The translations under genes were made by a program, and so were the position numbers. Source: Micavibrio sp. (GTDB lineage Bacteria; Pseudomonadota; Alphaproteobacteria; Micavibrionales; Micavibrionaceae). Taken from it: a stretch of 64,000 bases of DNA. Location: positions 62,001-126,000 of the forward strand of contig BQJE01000005.1 in NCBI GenBank assembly GCA_021604545.1. Direction: 5' to 3'. Positions 20,611 to 30,410 of this stretch are shown here, piece by piece. The notes under the pieces are model-generated. The model was not told the origin of the DNA. It searched no databases and was given only the letters and a program-made list of their open reading frames with translations. Each line of letters begins with the position of its first letter. The stretch's first letter is position 1.

Positions 20611-20725
20611 TTCCCAGATTTTGGCCGTGGACGTCGTTATCCTTCGGTCTCGCCGTGCTCATGTACAAAAGAGTACATTCCGTGCGGCTCGCCTCGAATG
20701 CCTAGCCACGACAAAAATCTGGTTC
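20611..20725. repeat. Nested palindromic element with a central TGTAC hairpin
   Basis: Outer arms CCAGATTTTGGCCGTGG (20614-20630) and CCACGACAAAAATCTGG (20706-20722) pair with two mismatches. At the centre ATGTAC (20661-20666) and GTACAT (20673-20678) form a perfect hairpin. It occupies the gap upstream of the hybrid kinase and downstream of purN. It resembles the 30228-30376 element in architecture. Confidence 0.6.
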
Positions 20726-20744
20726 GCGTTGGGATTTCAAGGAG

Positions 20745-21326
20745 TTATCTGGTTTCTGCAAGGAGGCGTACAGCTTCCGGGTAAGCGATATGTTCCTGCT
20801 CCAAAACCCGTTCAGCAAGAGTTTCTGGAGTATCACCATCCAGGACGGGGACTTTCTTTTGCATAATTATAGGGCCGCTGTCCATTTCGGGGACGACATG
20901 GTGAATCGTGCATCCGACCTCTTTTTGGCCGTCGGCCAGCGCACGCTCATGGGTATTGAGGCCTTTATAATCGGGCAGGAGAGAGGGGTGAATGTTGATG
21001 ATCTTATCTGGCCAGTGACCAATAAAATATGGAGAGAGGATGCGCATGAATCCAGCGAGGCAAATGAGGTCAATGGGATAGTCTTTCAGTGCTTCGAGTA
21101 TGGTGCCTTCGAAGGCTTCTTTTGTCTCAAAGTCTTTGTGGGGAATTGTGAGTGTAGGGATGCCCGCTTTTTTTGCACGCTCTAGCCCCTGAACATTTGG
21201 TTTGTTCGACAGGACAACAGAAATTTGCGCTGGGTAATTGTCTTCTTGACAGGCATCGATCAGGGATTGCAGATTGCTGCCCCGTCCTGAAATAAATACG
21301 GCCAAGTTGAGCTTGTTTTCGATCAT
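20745..21326 (-). CDS. purN: Phosphoribosylglycinamide formyltransferase
   Basis: Transfers a formyl group from 10-formyl-tetrahydrofolate to GAR in purine synthesis. The 193-residue product has the family's N-terminal LAVFISGRGSNLQSLI, the active-site block INIHPSLLPDYKGLNTHERA with the catalytic Asn and His, and GCTIHHVVPEMDSGPII. Two bases separate its start from the stop of purM, so the two are translationally coupled. The length is normal. Confidence 0.95.
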   Translation of the reverse strand: MIENKLNLAVFISGRGSNLQSLIDACQEDNYPAQISVVLSNKPNVQGLERAKKAGIPTLTIPHKDFETKEAFEGTILEALKDYPIDLICLAGFMRILSPYFIGHWPDKIINIHPSLLPDYKGLNTHERALADGQKEVGCTIHHVVPEMDSGPIIMQKKVPVLDGDTPETLAERVLEQEHIAYPEAVRLLAETR

Positions 21327-21328
21327 GG

Positions 21329-22447
21329 TTATATCAGAAATTCTTTTTGATTGAGGATTTCTATCTGCATCTCTGCTGCGTCTCGTTTTTTAATTTCGCC
21401 GAGCGTGTAAACGGTTTCATTATGATTTTCTAAAATCTCTTTTAGTTTTCCAGCATGATCGGGATGGCAAATCACAATCATGCCAATGCCGCAGTTAAGT
21501 GTGCCGGCCATGTCTTCGGGGTTAAGATTTCCAATTTCCAGCAGCCATTTGAAGACGGAGGGTAGAGGCCAACTGGCACCATCAATTTCGGCCATAACGT
21601 TTTTAGGCAGTGCACGAGGGATATTCTCGGTAAAGCCTCCTCCGGTGATATGAGCCATCCCCTTGATGGCTGGCTTATCTTCACCATCCTTTTCTTTTAG
21701 TGCCGCCAAAATTGATTTCACATAAATTTTTGTGGGGGTCAAAAGAATATCGCTGAGAGCTTGAGGGTCCATACCGTCTAGCGCCGATGCAGCGCTACCT
21801 GCAAAGGGAGCAGGAGCATGGTAATTGAACCCTTGGCTGCTTTCCACCAGTTTGCGTACCAGCGAAAAGCCATTGGAGTGCAGGCCGCTGGAGGCCAGTC
21901 CCAAAATAACATCACCCTCGGTGATATTTTCGCCTGTAACCATCCGGTCACGTTCGACAGCGCCTACGGTGAATCCGCCCAGATCATAATCACCAGGTGC
22001 ATAAAGCCCTGGCATTTCAGCAGTTTCACCACCTATAAGCCCACATCCTGCCTGGCGGCAGCCTTCGGCCACGCCTTTGATGACGGCTTCGGCCACGTCA
22101 TTTTCCAGCTTGCCAGTGGCAAAATAATCAAGGAAAAACAAAGGCTCGGCCCCCTGCACAATCACGTCATTAACGCACATAGCCACACAATCAATGCCGA
22201 TGGTGTCATGTTTCCCTGTATCAATAGCAATTTTGATTTTTGTGCCGACACCGTCTGTGCCAGATACCAGAATTGGGTCTTTGTACCCTGTCTCCTTTAG
22301 GTCAAACAGGGCTCCAAAACCGCCAATCCCGGACATAACCCCCTTGCGATGGGTTTCTCTGATATGGGGTTTGATTCGCTCGACCAGCGCAGCGGCCTCG
22401 TCGATATCCACCCCGGCTTCTTTATAGGCACTGTCTTTATTTTGCAT
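21329..22447 (-). CDS. purM: Phosphoribosylformylglycinamidine cyclo-ligase
   Basis: Closes the imidazole ring of AIR from FGAM with ATP. The 372-residue product starts AYKEAGVDIDEAAALVERI, typical of PurM, and contains LVSGTDGVGTKIKIA (ATP/substrate loop) and GLIGGETAEMPGLY. It forms a coupled pair with purN. Its start lies only 31 bp from the divergent DUF2066 gene, so the two promoters must overlap. Confidence 0.96.
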   Translation of the reverse strand: MQNKDSAYKEAGVDIDEAAALVERIKPHIRETHRKGVMSGIGGFGALFDLKETGYKDPILVSGTDGVGTKIKIAIDTGKHDTIGIDCVAMCVNDVIVQGAEPLFFLDYFATGKLENDVAEAVIKGVAEGCRQAGCGLIGGETAEMPGLYAPGDYDLGGFTVGAVERDRMVTGENITEGDVILGLASSGLHSNGFSLVRKLVESSQGFNYHAPAPFAGSAASALDGMDPQALSDILLTPTKIYVKSILAALKEKDGEDKPAIKGMAHITGGGFTENIPRALPKNVMAEIDGASWPLPSVFKWLLEIGNLNPEDMAGTLNCGIGMIVICHPDHAGKLKEILENHNETVYTLGEIKKRDAAEMQIEILNQKEFLI

Positions 22448-22478
22448 CTTTGCTCTTTGCAGTTTATAACCTTGAGTT

Positions 22479-23663
22479 ATGGCGACAGTTTATAAGCATT
22501 TTAGACCGCTCCGTACAGCCTTTTACGTGTTTTTCACATGTTTTTGTCTGTATCTGCCTTTTGGAGCTTTGGCAGATAGTGCTCTTTTTACGATCAGTGA
22601 CGTTAAAGTTGATGTCACGGCCGAGAATTCAGCTATTGCAAGGGAGCAGGCTTTTGCCAAGGCGCAGGGTGATGCTTTTTCGAAATTGGCCGAACGCATG
22701 ATGTCGGAGGGTGAGATTGATAATTTCACCATGCCCGAAGCCCAGACGATTTCAACAATGATCAAGGATTTTGAGGTGACGCAAGAGCAGCTCTCCGGTG
22801 TGCGTTATGTTGGCACGTATACTTTTCGCTTTAATGACAAGAATGTACGCCAGTTCTTTTCTGGACAGGGTGTTCGCTATACGGATGTTGGCAGCCGTCC
22901 GGTTCTGGCATTGCCATTTTACGAGCGTGATAATGGAACGGTTTTATGGTCGCACCAAAATGAATGGATGCGTGCCTGGAATCGGGCTGGTAATTTGAAT
23001 GGCCTGGTACCGATTGTCGTGCCCATCGGTGATTTGATGGATGTGTCCGATATCAATGATGATCAGGCGCTGAACTATGACGAAAGAAAGCTGCAAAGTC
23101 TGCTGCGCCGTTATGATGCGGGTGAGGCGGCAATATTATTTGCCGTGCCGGATCACAGTTTATTGGTGGCAAGTGATCAGGACCCAGCCGTTGGCAGCCT
23201 TATGGTTCAGATTTATCGTACCGACCGCGCCGGGCCCGAAGCTGTTCAGAATATTACAGTGGATGCGAAGGGCGGTGAGACCAAGCAAGAGTTATTTGTT
23301 CGTGCAACCAAAAAAGTACATAAAGCTTTGCAGAAAAACTGGAAAGAAAAAACAATTATCAATCCATCCAGCGGCAATCGCTTGCGCGTGCGCGTTCATT
23401 ACGATGGGTTGGAGCAGTGGGCGGCAACGCAAACAGCGCTCGAGCGGGTCTATGGTGTGAACGAAGTTGTTTTGCAATCGCTCTCGCCGAAAGTGGCAGA
23501 GATTGAGCTTGTCTTTCAGGGATCTGAAAAACGTTTGCGCCTGGCATTGGCGCAGGCAGATATGACGTTGTCTTCACCACAGATTAATCCGGCCAGCTTT
23601 GGCTATGGTGGTGAGGGGCTGGTTTATGAGTTGTACCTCAACCGTTTCAGGGGCGGGCTATAG
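22479..23663 (+). CDS. DUF2066 family exported protein
   Basis: A 394-residue protein with a signal peptide (hydrophobic core about residues 14-30, ending GALADS) and the DUF2066 hallmark region FTISDVKVDVTAENSAIARE followed by AFAKAQGDAFSKLAERM. The family is found next to purM and hda in many proteobacteria, and the same neighbourhood is kept here; its biochemical role is not established. A secreted or periplasmic location is expected. The gene precedes the AI-2E family transporter by 24 bp and is probably co-transcribed with it. Confidence 0.75.
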   Translation: MATVYKHFRPLRTAFYVFFTCFCLYLPFGALADSALFTISDVKVDVTAENSAIAREQAFAKAQGDAFSKLAERMMSEGEIDNFTMPEAQTISTMIKDFEVTQEQLSGVRYVGTYTFRFNDKNVRQFFSGQGVRYTDVGSRPVLALPFYERDNGTVLWSHQNEWMRAWNRAGNLNGLVPIVVPIGDLMDVSDINDDQALNYDERKLQSLLRRYDAGEAAILFAVPDHSLLVASDQDPAVGSLMVQIYRTDRAGPEAVQNITVDAKGGETKQELFVRATKKVHKALQKNWKEKTIINPSSGNRLRVRVHYDGLEQWAATQTALERVYGVNEVVLQSLSPKVAEIELVFQGSEKRLRLALAQADMTLSSPQINPASFGYGGEGLVYELYLNRFRGGL

Positions 23664-23687
23664 AGTTCATTTATTGAGGGGTTTGTC

Positions 23688-24782
23688 ATGAGTGCACGCA
23701 ATCATTTTATTTTCTGGAGTGCGGCTTTTTCCAGTTTTATATTACTGGTTTGGTTGTTTAAAGGTATGTTGCTTCCTTTCGTGCTAGGTATCGCTGTCGC
23801 CTATCTTCTTAATCCAATCGTGAATAAGCTCGGCGGCGTGGGTTTGGCGCGCGGACCGGCGGCGATGGTGATCATGTGCACATTCTTTTTGTTGTTTGGT
23901 GGATTAATCGCTGCGGTTGCGCCGATTGCCTATAACGAGTTGATCCAGCTTTCCAAAGATATTCCCGGCTATGCCGATAAAATTGGGGCTCTGATCGAGC
24001 CGCTATCGATTTGGGTGCGGGATTTAATCGGGCAGCGCAATGGAGAGGAATTGCAGGCTCTTGTCGGTCGGCATGCGGGTTCTGCCTTTGGTGTTGCTGG
24101 TAAGTTAGTTGGTGGCCTTGCTGCGGGTGGGCAGGCCGTGGTTGATGTTATTTCACTTGTGGTCATCATGCCGATCGTGGCTTATTTCATGATGAAGGAA
24201 TGGCCGAAGATAACAAACTGGGCGCAGGGTCTTATGCCGCGCCATTCGGAAAAAACGATTATGAAACTATTAAAAGAAATTGATAAGAAAATCGCTGGAT
24301 TTGTACGCGGGCAAATTAGTGTCGCGTTTATTTTGGCGGTTATTTATGCCGTTGGTTTGTCTCTGGCCGGATTGAAATATGGGTTTCTGATCGGTCTTAC
24401 GGCTGGTTTTCTTTCGGTTATTCCGATGGTTGGCTCAGCGATTGGTCTGGTGGTCAGTGTCGGGGTGGCGTGTTTTCAATGGCTTCCCGATGGTGAGTGG
24501 ATCCGTGTTGCTGTTGTGGCCGGGATTTTTATCGCCGGACAAATTGTCGAAGGCAATTTCCTAACGCCGAAGCTTGTGGGCGATAGCGTCGGACTGCATC
24601 CACTCTGGGTATTTTTTGCTTTGCTGGCTGGTGGGTCACTGTTTGGTATTCTCGGCATGTTTTTAGCGGTGCCGGTGGCGGCTATAGCCGGGGTGTTGCT
24701 GGCGTTTGGGATTGCGCAATACAAGGCTAGCCCGTATTACAAGGAAGGCAAACCTAAAGCCAAGAAGAAGAAAGAAGCATGA
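23688..24782 (+). CDS. AI-2E family transporter (PerM/UPF0118)
   Basis: A 364-residue polytopic inner-membrane protein of about eight helices. Family signatures include GIAVAYLLNPIVNKL near the N-terminus and the C-terminal block GNFLTPKLVGDSVGLHPLW then GILGMFLAVPVAA. Members have been linked to autoinducer-2 export and to sodium/proton exchange, so the substrate is open. The C-terminus is basic (KPKAKKKKEA). The stop overlaps the hdaA start by four bases, giving tight coupling. Confidence 0.85.
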   Translation: MSARNHFIFWSAAFSSFILLVWLFKGMLLPFVLGIAVAYLLNPIVNKLGGVGLARGPAAMVIMCTFFLLFGGLIAAVAPIAYNELIQLSKDIPGYADKIGALIEPLSIWVRDLIGQRNGEELQALVGRHAGSAFGVAGKLVGGLAAGGQAVVDVISLVVIMPIVAYFMMKEWPKITNWAQGLMPRHSEKTIMKLLKEIDKKIAGFVRGQISVAFILAVIYAVGLSLAGLKYGFLIGLTAGFLSVIPMVGSAIGLVVSVGVACFQWLPDGEWIRVAVVAGIFIAGQIVEGNFLTPKLVGDSVGLHPLWVFFALLAGGSLFGILGMFLAVPVAAIAGVLLAFGIAQYKASPYYKEGKPKAKKKKEA

Positions 24783-25471
24783 GAGCCGCGCAGCAAATAC
24801 CCTTTGATCTTCAGCACAGAACGGCTTTGGGTCGCGAGGATTTTTTGATTGCGCCCAGCAATGAGGCGGCGTCTTTATGGGTGGATCGTTGGCCGAATTG
24901 GCCGGCACCGCTGTTGATTTTAAGCGGTCCCGCATCCAGTGGTAAAAGCCATCTGGCGGCGGTGTGGCAGGAATTGGCCGGGGCACAAAGTATCAATCCG
25001 GAAATGTTAATTTCAAAAAGCGCTGAGCAGATTGCACAGGCGGGCGAGCATATTGTGATTGATAGCATTGATCCGTGGTTGGGCGAACGGGCAGCGGAAA
25101 CCGCTTTGTTTCATCTTTATAATATTTTGAAAGAGGAACAGCGGAGTTTGCTTGTGACGATGCGTATGGCACCGTCGCATACCGATTTTGCGATTGCCGA
25201 TCTGGCTTCGCGCTGGCGGGCAGCGCCGGTGGCGGTGATTGATGCGCCGGATGATATGTTGCTGGCCTCGGTTTTGATTAAGCTGTTTAGTGATCGTCAG
25301 TTGATTGTCAGTAACGACGTTATTCAATATGTTCTGCCACGTATGGAGCGTTCCTTTAGCGCTGCTCATGATATTGTCACGTTGGCCGATCGGTTGGCGC
25401 TGGCAGAAAAACGCCGTATATCTGTACCGCTGATGCGCCGGGTGTTGGTCGAGTTGCAAGAAGTGGCTTAA
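24779..25471 (+). CDS. hdaA: DnaA regulatory inactivator-like protein (HdaA)
   Basis: A 230-residue AAA+ protein homologous to the DnaA ATPase domain. It starts with QQIPFDLQHRTALGREDFLI, typical of Hda, and has a Walker A loop GPASSGKSHLA (about residues 51-61), a sensor-like VTMRMAP and an arginine-containing helix DLASRWRAAP. It lacks the DnaA DNA-binding domain. With the beta clamp, Hda stimulates ATP hydrolysis by DnaA to limit re-initiation. The four-base overlap with the upstream transporter is common in alphaproteobacteria. Confidence 0.85.
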   Translation: MRAAQQIPFDLQHRTALGREDFLIAPSNEAASLWVDRWPNWPAPLLILSGPASSGKSHLAAVWQELAGAQSINPEMLISKSAEQIAQAGEHIVIDSIDPWLGERAAETALFHLYNILKEEQRSLLVTMRMAPSHTDFAIADLASRWRAAPVAVIDAPDDMLLASVLIKLFSDRQLIVSNDVIQYVLPRMERSFSAAHDIVTLADRLALAEKRRISVPLMRRVLVELQEVA

Positions 25472-26004
25472 GTCCAGCGCGCCGGAGTGGCGGGAGCGTT
25501 ATAATCAATAGATTCCTGAAAATCGATGAGTTCGCCTTGGGCGGGTTGGATATCGGCCCAGTTTTCATTCGGGCAGGATAGAACACTTAATGTGCCGGGT
25601 TTATAGCCTTCGGAGAGTTTTGCCAATAAAGAGGCGCGGCCAGTTCCGGCCAGAAGTGCGGCGAGCTCATAAACGCCGGGGACATGGCCGACTAAAAGGA
25701 TATTTTTGTGAGTGTCATCTTGTTGCTGTAGGTGATGCAGCAAATCTCCCGCGCCGCCATTATAAATATCATCAGGAAATTCGGTCTGGATGTTGCCCAG
25801 AGATTCCAAAATACCTGCGAGTGTTTCGCGGGTACGTGTCGCGGGAGAGCAAAGAACTGCATCTGGTTTGTAGTTTTTATGGGCCATAAGTTTCCCGAGA
25901 GCCTGCGCATCGGTCAGACCATTGGGAGTCAGTTTGCGTGATTTATCATCACCACCTTCAGCGGGTAGGGTCTGGGCATGGCGGATGATGTATAAATGTT
26001 TCAT
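25468..26004 (-). CDS. SixA-type histidine phosphatase
   Basis: A 178-residue phosphoglycerate-mutase-like phosphatase. The catalytic motif is LYIIRHAQTLP at the N-terminus (RHA in place of the usual RHG), with CSPATRTRETLAGIL containing the second conserved Arg and LLVGHVPGVYELA with the second His. SixA in Escherichia coli dephosphorylates Hpt phosphohistidines, and two Hpt-bearing kinases lie in this window, but the link is only suggestive. Its 3' end overlaps that of hdaA by four bases. Confidence 0.8.
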   Translation of the reverse strand: MKHLYIIRHAQTLPAEGGDDKSRKLTPNGLTDAQALGKLMAHKNYKPDAVLCSPATRTRETLAGILESLGNIQTEFPDDIYNGGAGDLLHHLQQQDDTHKNILLVGHVPGVYELAALLAGTGRASLLAKLSEGYKPGTLSVLSCPNENWADIQPAQGELIDFQESIDYNAPATPARWT

Positions 26005-26014
26005 GTTTTAAATA

Positions 26015-27190
26015 CTATTCGTGTAACCCGGTATCGCCGGTGACTTTAAACTTGGTGATATTAGAATTTTTGAGGCCGATCGCCAAGTTCCCTTTTTTCA
26101 GGGCCAGCGCATCCTCGCCAAAAACCTCGCGTCGCCAGCCTTTGAGCGCCGGAACATCGGCATTATTATCCATGGCAATGGCCTCGATATCTTCTTTTGA
26201 TGCCACGAGCTTGGTGGCCACTTCGCTGTCGGCGCACTGAACCTTGAGCAACATGCGTAATATGTCGGCAGTGGCGGCGGCTTGTGGCTGCAGCGGTTTT
26301 TTTTTAACCGGAACCGGCATGTCGTCTTTGGGGGTGGCAAGGCCCTTTTTAATGCATTCAAGGATGGCTTTGCCGCTGGGCTTGTCCGCCATATCGCCGG
26401 GAATGTTGCGGATTTTCTTTAGGCCCTTAGCATCTGTTGGAGCCTGCGCCGCAAGATCAGCCATGGTGTCATCGCGCATGATCCAGGCGCGGGGGATATT
26501 TTTTTCCTGCGCGCGCCGCTCCCGCCAGGCGGCAACTTCACGCAACACCGCCAGCATTTTTGGTTTTGGTGATTTTACTTTTACACGCTTCCAGGATTCT
26601 TCGGGTATGTTTTGATAGGTTTTGGGATCTTCCAAAATAGCCTCTTCTTCAAATACCCATGAGGTGCGGCCGCGCTCTTCGAGCTTTGCGGCAAGGTGAA
26701 GATAGATATCGCATAAATGTGTGACGTCTCCCAGCGCATAATCAATCTGTTTCTGGCTTAAGGGGCGGCGCGCCCAGTCGGTGAACTGAGAGCTTTTGTC
26801 GAGCTGAGCATTTACAATATTGCGCACTAGTGATTCATAGCCGACGGAATCGCCATAGCCGCAAACCATGGCGGCGATCTGGGTATCGAAAAACGGATGC
26901 ACGACTTTGCCCATAAGTTGATAGAAAATTTCAAGATCCTGTCGGGCCGCATGAAGTACCTTCAAAATATCAGGGTTCAGTAACAGATCGAAAAGAGGGG
27001 TAAGGTCGAGATCGCCCTCTATTGGATCAATGGCGTAAGCCTTTTTATCCGGCCCGCTGACCTGAATGAGGCACAGCTTGGGGTAATAGGTCTTATCGCG
27101 CAGAAATTCTGTGTCGATGGTGATGAACTCGCACTGTGAAAGATTTTCACATATTTCATTCAATCGTTGATTATCAGTAATGAGTGGCAT
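26015..27190 (-). CDS. rnd: Ribonuclease D
   Basis: A 3'-5' exoribonuclease that trims tRNA precursors. The 391-residue product has the DEDD exonuclease domain: EFITIDTEFLRDKTYYP (first Asp and Glu) at about residues 17-33, LHAARQDLEIFY at about 79-90 and the third motif DYALGDVTHLCDIY near 150. An HRDC domain follows at about 213-290. It is divergent from aspS with about 50 bp between, as in many alphaproteobacteria. Confidence 0.93.
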   Translation of the reverse strand: MPLITDNQRLNEICENLSQCEFITIDTEFLRDKTYYPKLCLIQVSGPDKKAYAIDPIEGDLDLTPLFDLLLNPDILKVLHAARQDLEIFYQLMGKVVHPFFDTQIAAMVCGYGDSVGYESLVRNIVNAQLDKSSQFTDWARRPLSQKQIDYALGDVTHLCDIYLHLAAKLEERGRTSWVFEEEAILEDPKTYQNIPEESWKRVKVKSPKPKMLAVLREVAAWRERRAQEKNIPRAWIMRDDTMADLAAQAPTDAKGLKKIRNIPGDMADKPSGKAILECIKKGLATPKDDMPVPVKKKPLQPQAAATADILRMLLKVQCADSEVATKLVASKEDIEAIAMDNNADVPALKGWRREVFGEDALALKKGNLAIGLKNSNITKFKVTGDTGLHE

Positions 27191-27239
27191 ATTGTCTTTC
27201 TGGCTCTAAACGAATGATAATACAAGGGATTAGATACGA

Positions 27240-29072
27240 ATGCACGCCTATAGATCACATAATTGCGGGGAACTGCGCAAAAGCCATGTTGGGGAAACAA
27301 TCCGTCTGTCGGGCTGGATACACCGTATGCGCGACCATGGCGGCGTTTTGTTCATTGATTTGCGCGATAGCTTTGGCCTGACGCAATGTGTGGTTGATGA
27401 AGGCTCTCCGTTGATTGATCAGGTGGATAAATGGCGCGTGGAGTCGGTGATCACGATTAATGGTCAGGTGCGTGAGCGGCCCGGCGATACAGTGAATGCA
27501 AAAATGCCGACCGGCGAGATTGAAATCTATATTGAGGAAACAGAATTGCTGTCTTCTGCCGATGTGGTGCCGTTTCAGGTTGCCGAAGATGATGGGGCGG
27601 GCGAGGAAATTCGTTTGCGCTACCGCTATCTCGATTTGCGTCGCGAAAAAATGCAAAAAAATATCCGTCTGCGCAATGATGTGATTACTTCAATCCGTGA
27701 GCGGATGCGGGAGCAGGGCTTTCAGGAATTCCAGACACCGATTTTAACGGCGAGCAGCCCGGAAGGTGCGCGCGACTTTTTGGTGCCGAGTCGCTTGCAT
27801 CCCGGCAAGTTTTACGCCCTGCCGCAGGCACCGCAACAATTCAAACAGCTTTTGATGATGAGCGGTTTTGACCGTTACTTCCAGATCGCGCCATGTTTCC
27901 GGGACGAGGATTCCCGCGCCGATCGTTCACCCGGTGAATTTTACCAGCTTGATATGGAGATGAGTTTTGTCACGCAAGATGATGTGTTCGGCGTGATCGA
28001 GCCGGTGATGTCGGGGTTGTTCGAAGAGTTTGTGGATTTTGCCGGTGAGAAACGTAAGATTGCGCAGACGCCGTTTCCACGCATTCCGTATAAAGAGGCG
28101 ATGTTAAAATACGGCAGCGACAAACCGGATTTAAGAAACCCGCTGGAGATTGTCGATGTGACGGAAGTTTTTGCGCGTGATGATGTCGAGTTTAAAGCGT
28201 TTAAAGGCGTGATCAAAAAAGGTGGTGTTGTACGGGCGATACGTGCACCGAAAGTTGGTGATCAGCCGCGCAGCTTTTTTGATAAGCTCAATAGCTGGGC
28301 GCAGGGCGAAGGTGCGCCGGGTCTGGGTTATATCCTGTTTGAGGGTGGTGAGGGTAAAGGGCCGATTGCCAAGTTTGTTCCTGAAGCGGCGCAGGCGCAG
28401 CTAAAGGAAATTGCAGGGCTGGAAGATGGCGATGCGGTGTTCTTTGTTTGTAACAAGGAACATGATGCCGCCAAATTTGCCGGGCTGGCGCGTGATGCAA
28501 TTTGTGATGCCCTGCCGGAAGGCCATGAAGGAAACCGTGAAAGCGGTGTGTTTAAATTCTGCTGGATTGTCGATTTCCCGATGTATGAATTCGATGAAAA
28601 AACGCAAAAGATTGAATTCTCTCACAACCCGTTTTCAATGCCGCAGGGTGGCATGGATGATCTCGAAAACAAAGACCCGCTCGATATTCTGGCCTGGCAG
28701 TATGACATTGTCTGTAACGGGGTGGAGCTGTCATCCGGCGCGATCAGAAACCATCGCCCCGATATCATGGAAAAGGCGTTTGATATTGCCGGCTATGATA
28801 AAGCGGTGCTGGAGGAAAAATTCGGCGGCATGCTCAGCGCGATGAAATTCGGCGCGCCGCCGCACGGGGGTATTGCGCCGGGGATTGATCGCATTGTGAT
28901 GCTGCTGGCCGATGAGCCGAGCATTCGCGAGGTGATTGCCTTCCCGATGAACGGAGCTGCCGAAGATTTGATGATGGCCGCGCCGGGCGAAGCGGACGGC
29001 GAGCATCTGAAGGAGCTACATATCAAGCTGAATCTGCCTAAAGCCAAAGTAGCAGATGAAGAAGCGGCTTAA
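27240..29072 (+). CDS. aspS: Aspartate--tRNA ligase
   Basis: A 610-residue bacterial-type class II aminoacyl-tRNA synthetase. The N-terminal OB fold has [27 protein letters not shown] text, motif 2 is [19 protein letters not shown], a GAD insertion lies in the middle, and motif 3 is [17 protein letters not shown]. It is full length. In alphaproteobacteria this type is often non-discriminating and works with GatCAB; specificity cannot be read from the sequence here. A hairpin terminator candidate follows at 29091-29127. Confidence 0.97.
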   Translation: MHAYRSHNCGELRKSHVGETIRLSGWIHRMRDHGGVLFIDLRDSFGLTQCVVDEGSPLIDQVDKWRVESVITINGQVRERPGDTVNAKMPTGEIEIYIEETELLSSADVVPFQVAEDDGAGEEIRLRYRYLDLRREKMQKNIRLRNDVITSIRERMREQGFQEFQTPILTASSPEGARDFLVPSRLHPGKFYALPQAPQQFKQLLMMSGFDRYFQIAPCFRDEDSRADRSPGEFYQLDMEMSFVTQDDVFGVIEPVMSGLFEEFVDFAGEKRKIAQTPFPRIPYKEAMLKYGSDKPDLRNPLEIVDVTEVFARDDVEFKAFKGVIKKGGVVRAIRAPKVGDQPRSFFDKLNSWAQGEGAPGLGYILFEGGEGKGPIAKFVPEAAQAQLKEIAGLEDGDAVFFVCNKEHDAAKFAGLARDAICDALPEGHEGNRESGVFKFCWIVDFPMYEFDEKTQKIEFSHNPFSMPQGGMDDLENKDPLDILAWQYDIVCNGVELSSGAIRNHRPDIMEKAFDIAGYDKAVLEEKFGGMLSAMKFGAPPHGGIAPGIDRIVMLLADEPSIREVIAFPMNGAAEDLMMAAPGEADGEHLKELHIKLNLPKAKVADEEAA

Positions 29073-29090
29073 TCGTCTCTCATAAAGAGA

Positions 29091-29127
29091 AGCCCGATGC
29101 GTAAAATGGAGGGGCACGCACCGGGCT
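29091..29127 (+). terminator. Hairpin downstream of aspS
   Basis: AGCCCGATGCGT and ACGCACCGGGCT pair over 12 positions with one mismatch around a 13-base loop, 18 bp past the aspS stop. The trailing T-run is weak (TTGGGGG), so it may be a transcript-end structure rather than an efficient terminator. A second inverted repeat, CGTCTGCT / AGCAGACG, follows at 29137-29179. Confidence 0.45.
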
Positions 29128-29201
29128 TTGGGGGTTCGTCTGCTTTTGGGTTCACGGTTAGGGAGGGGGTCAGCAGACGTAAAAACCTTTTTTAAGCTAA
29201 G

Positions 29202-30002
29202 TTACATTTTTTCTTTGTCCTTTTTACTTTTATGCAACTCCTTATCAGCCTGACAAAAAATATCTTCAGCCGTATCTTCCGGGCCGTAGCTTTTGAGGCC
29301 CAAAGAGGCGCTGATGGAAATTTCTATACCGCTCCAGATAAAGGATAAATTGTTCAGCCGGAGCGCCAGTTTTTGCGCGCGCTCTAATGCTACTTCTTTT
29401 TCTGCATTGGGAAAGAGCAGTACAAATTCATCACCGCCGATAAAGGCACCAATATCCATGGCGCGGATTTCATTTTTTAATGCACGTGCAACCAGCTTTA
29501 AACAAGTATCGCCAGCGTCTTGACCATAGAGATGGTTGATGTTTTTTAGATTATCAATATCAAGCAGAATCAATAACCCGCCCTTGTTGTGACCTCTGCT
29601 TGTGCGGCCCAGCTCGCGGATAAAAGCGTGAAAGAAGCCGCGCCGGTTCATCAGGCCCGTTAGGGCATCTGTCGTCGCGACGTCTTTAAGCTCTTCGATA
29701 TGATCATTTTGTTGCGCTATTTTCTTCTCGGCCCGCTCTATCATGTGCCTGGCATTGTTGAGCATATTTACGGCGCTGCTGACGGTGCGCTTCAGACCGT
29801 CTTTTTCCTGATTGCCACGCTCTAACAAGTCAAAAATATCCTGAGCGCCGCTGACGAAGTTTTCCTGACGTGTTAGCTCTAACCCGCCTTTATACAAGCG
29901 GGGTGCGTTCGGGGCATTTTTGTCCTTACGCAGGGCTTTGGGTAAAAGCAAAAAGCGTAGCCTACGGCCGGCCTCGTTGCGCTGGATATAATCCGTGGTC
30001 AT
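29202..30002 (-). CDS. Diguanylate cyclase (GGDEF domain)
   Basis: Makes cyclic-di-GMP from two GTP. The product is 266 residues from the ATG at 30002, chosen because GGGGAG lies six bases upstream; a GTG two codons earlier is possible. The N-terminal 105 residues are basic and helical with no recognised sensor fold; a short coiled coil (about 75-108) follows, then the GGDEF domain with the intact active site IGGDEFVLLFP. An RAMD inhibitory (I-site) motif lies five residues before it, so product inhibition is expected. No EAL domain. It is soluble. Confidence 0.88.
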   Translation of the reverse strand: MTTDYIQRNEAGRRLRFLLLPKALRKDKNAPNAPRLYKGGLELTRQENFVSGAQDIFDLLERGNQEKDGLKRTVSSAVNMLNNARHMIERAEKKIAQQNDHIEELKDVATTDALTGLMNRRGFFHAFIRELGRTSRGHNKGGLLILLDIDNLKNINHLYGQDAGDTCLKLVARALKNEIRAMDIGAFIGGDEFVLLFPNAEKEVALERAQKLALRLNNLSFIWSGIEISISASLGLKSYGPEDTAEDIFCQADKELHKSKKDKEKM

Positions 30003-30227
30003 GAACACTCCCCTTACGGCAAAATTATTGTTTGTATTAATAACATTGCGAAGAGTGTGCCAGTTTTAATAATTAAAAATAATCAATATATATCAGTGGC
30101 TTAATTATATTTTGAAGCATAAACATACGGTCGCCTTGCTATGACATTATGGTAATCTAGGCGAAAATTTCCTCTGCTTTATGGTAGATTTTTCCGCTTT
30201 CTCCAGCCTTGCCTATCCGCTATGATC

Positions 30228-30376
30228 TAGGACGTGTTGCCAATTTTCGTCTTTTGGCCTGCAAATAACGGGTTTCTGCACTTCCGGGCCGCGTGTACAT
30301 CACTGTACACTTGCGTTTCCGGTTCTCGAAACCCGTCATTTTCGGCGCAAAATCCTTCAATTGACAACACGTCCTA
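30228..30376. repeat. 149-bp nested palindromic element with perfect 12-bp terminal inverted repeats
   Basis: TAGGACGTGTTG (30228-30239) and CAACACGTCCTA (30365-30376) are perfect terminal inverted repeats. Inside, ACGGGTTTC and GAAACCCGT pair, and at the centre GTGTACA and TGTACAC pair around TCAC. It takes up most of the 400-bp gap between the diguanylate cyclase and eipB; the rest (30003-30227) is AT-rich and shows no gene. No open frame inside looks real. Confidence 0.75.
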
Positions 30377-30410
30377 AGGTCTAAATAACGCAACGTGAAA
30401 AAAGCGCTTT

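Noticed and set aside
29137..29179. Terminator for the diguanylate cyclase gene
   Set aside because: The inverted repeat CGTCTGCT/AGCAGACG has a 27-base loop and no T-run after it on the relevant strand.
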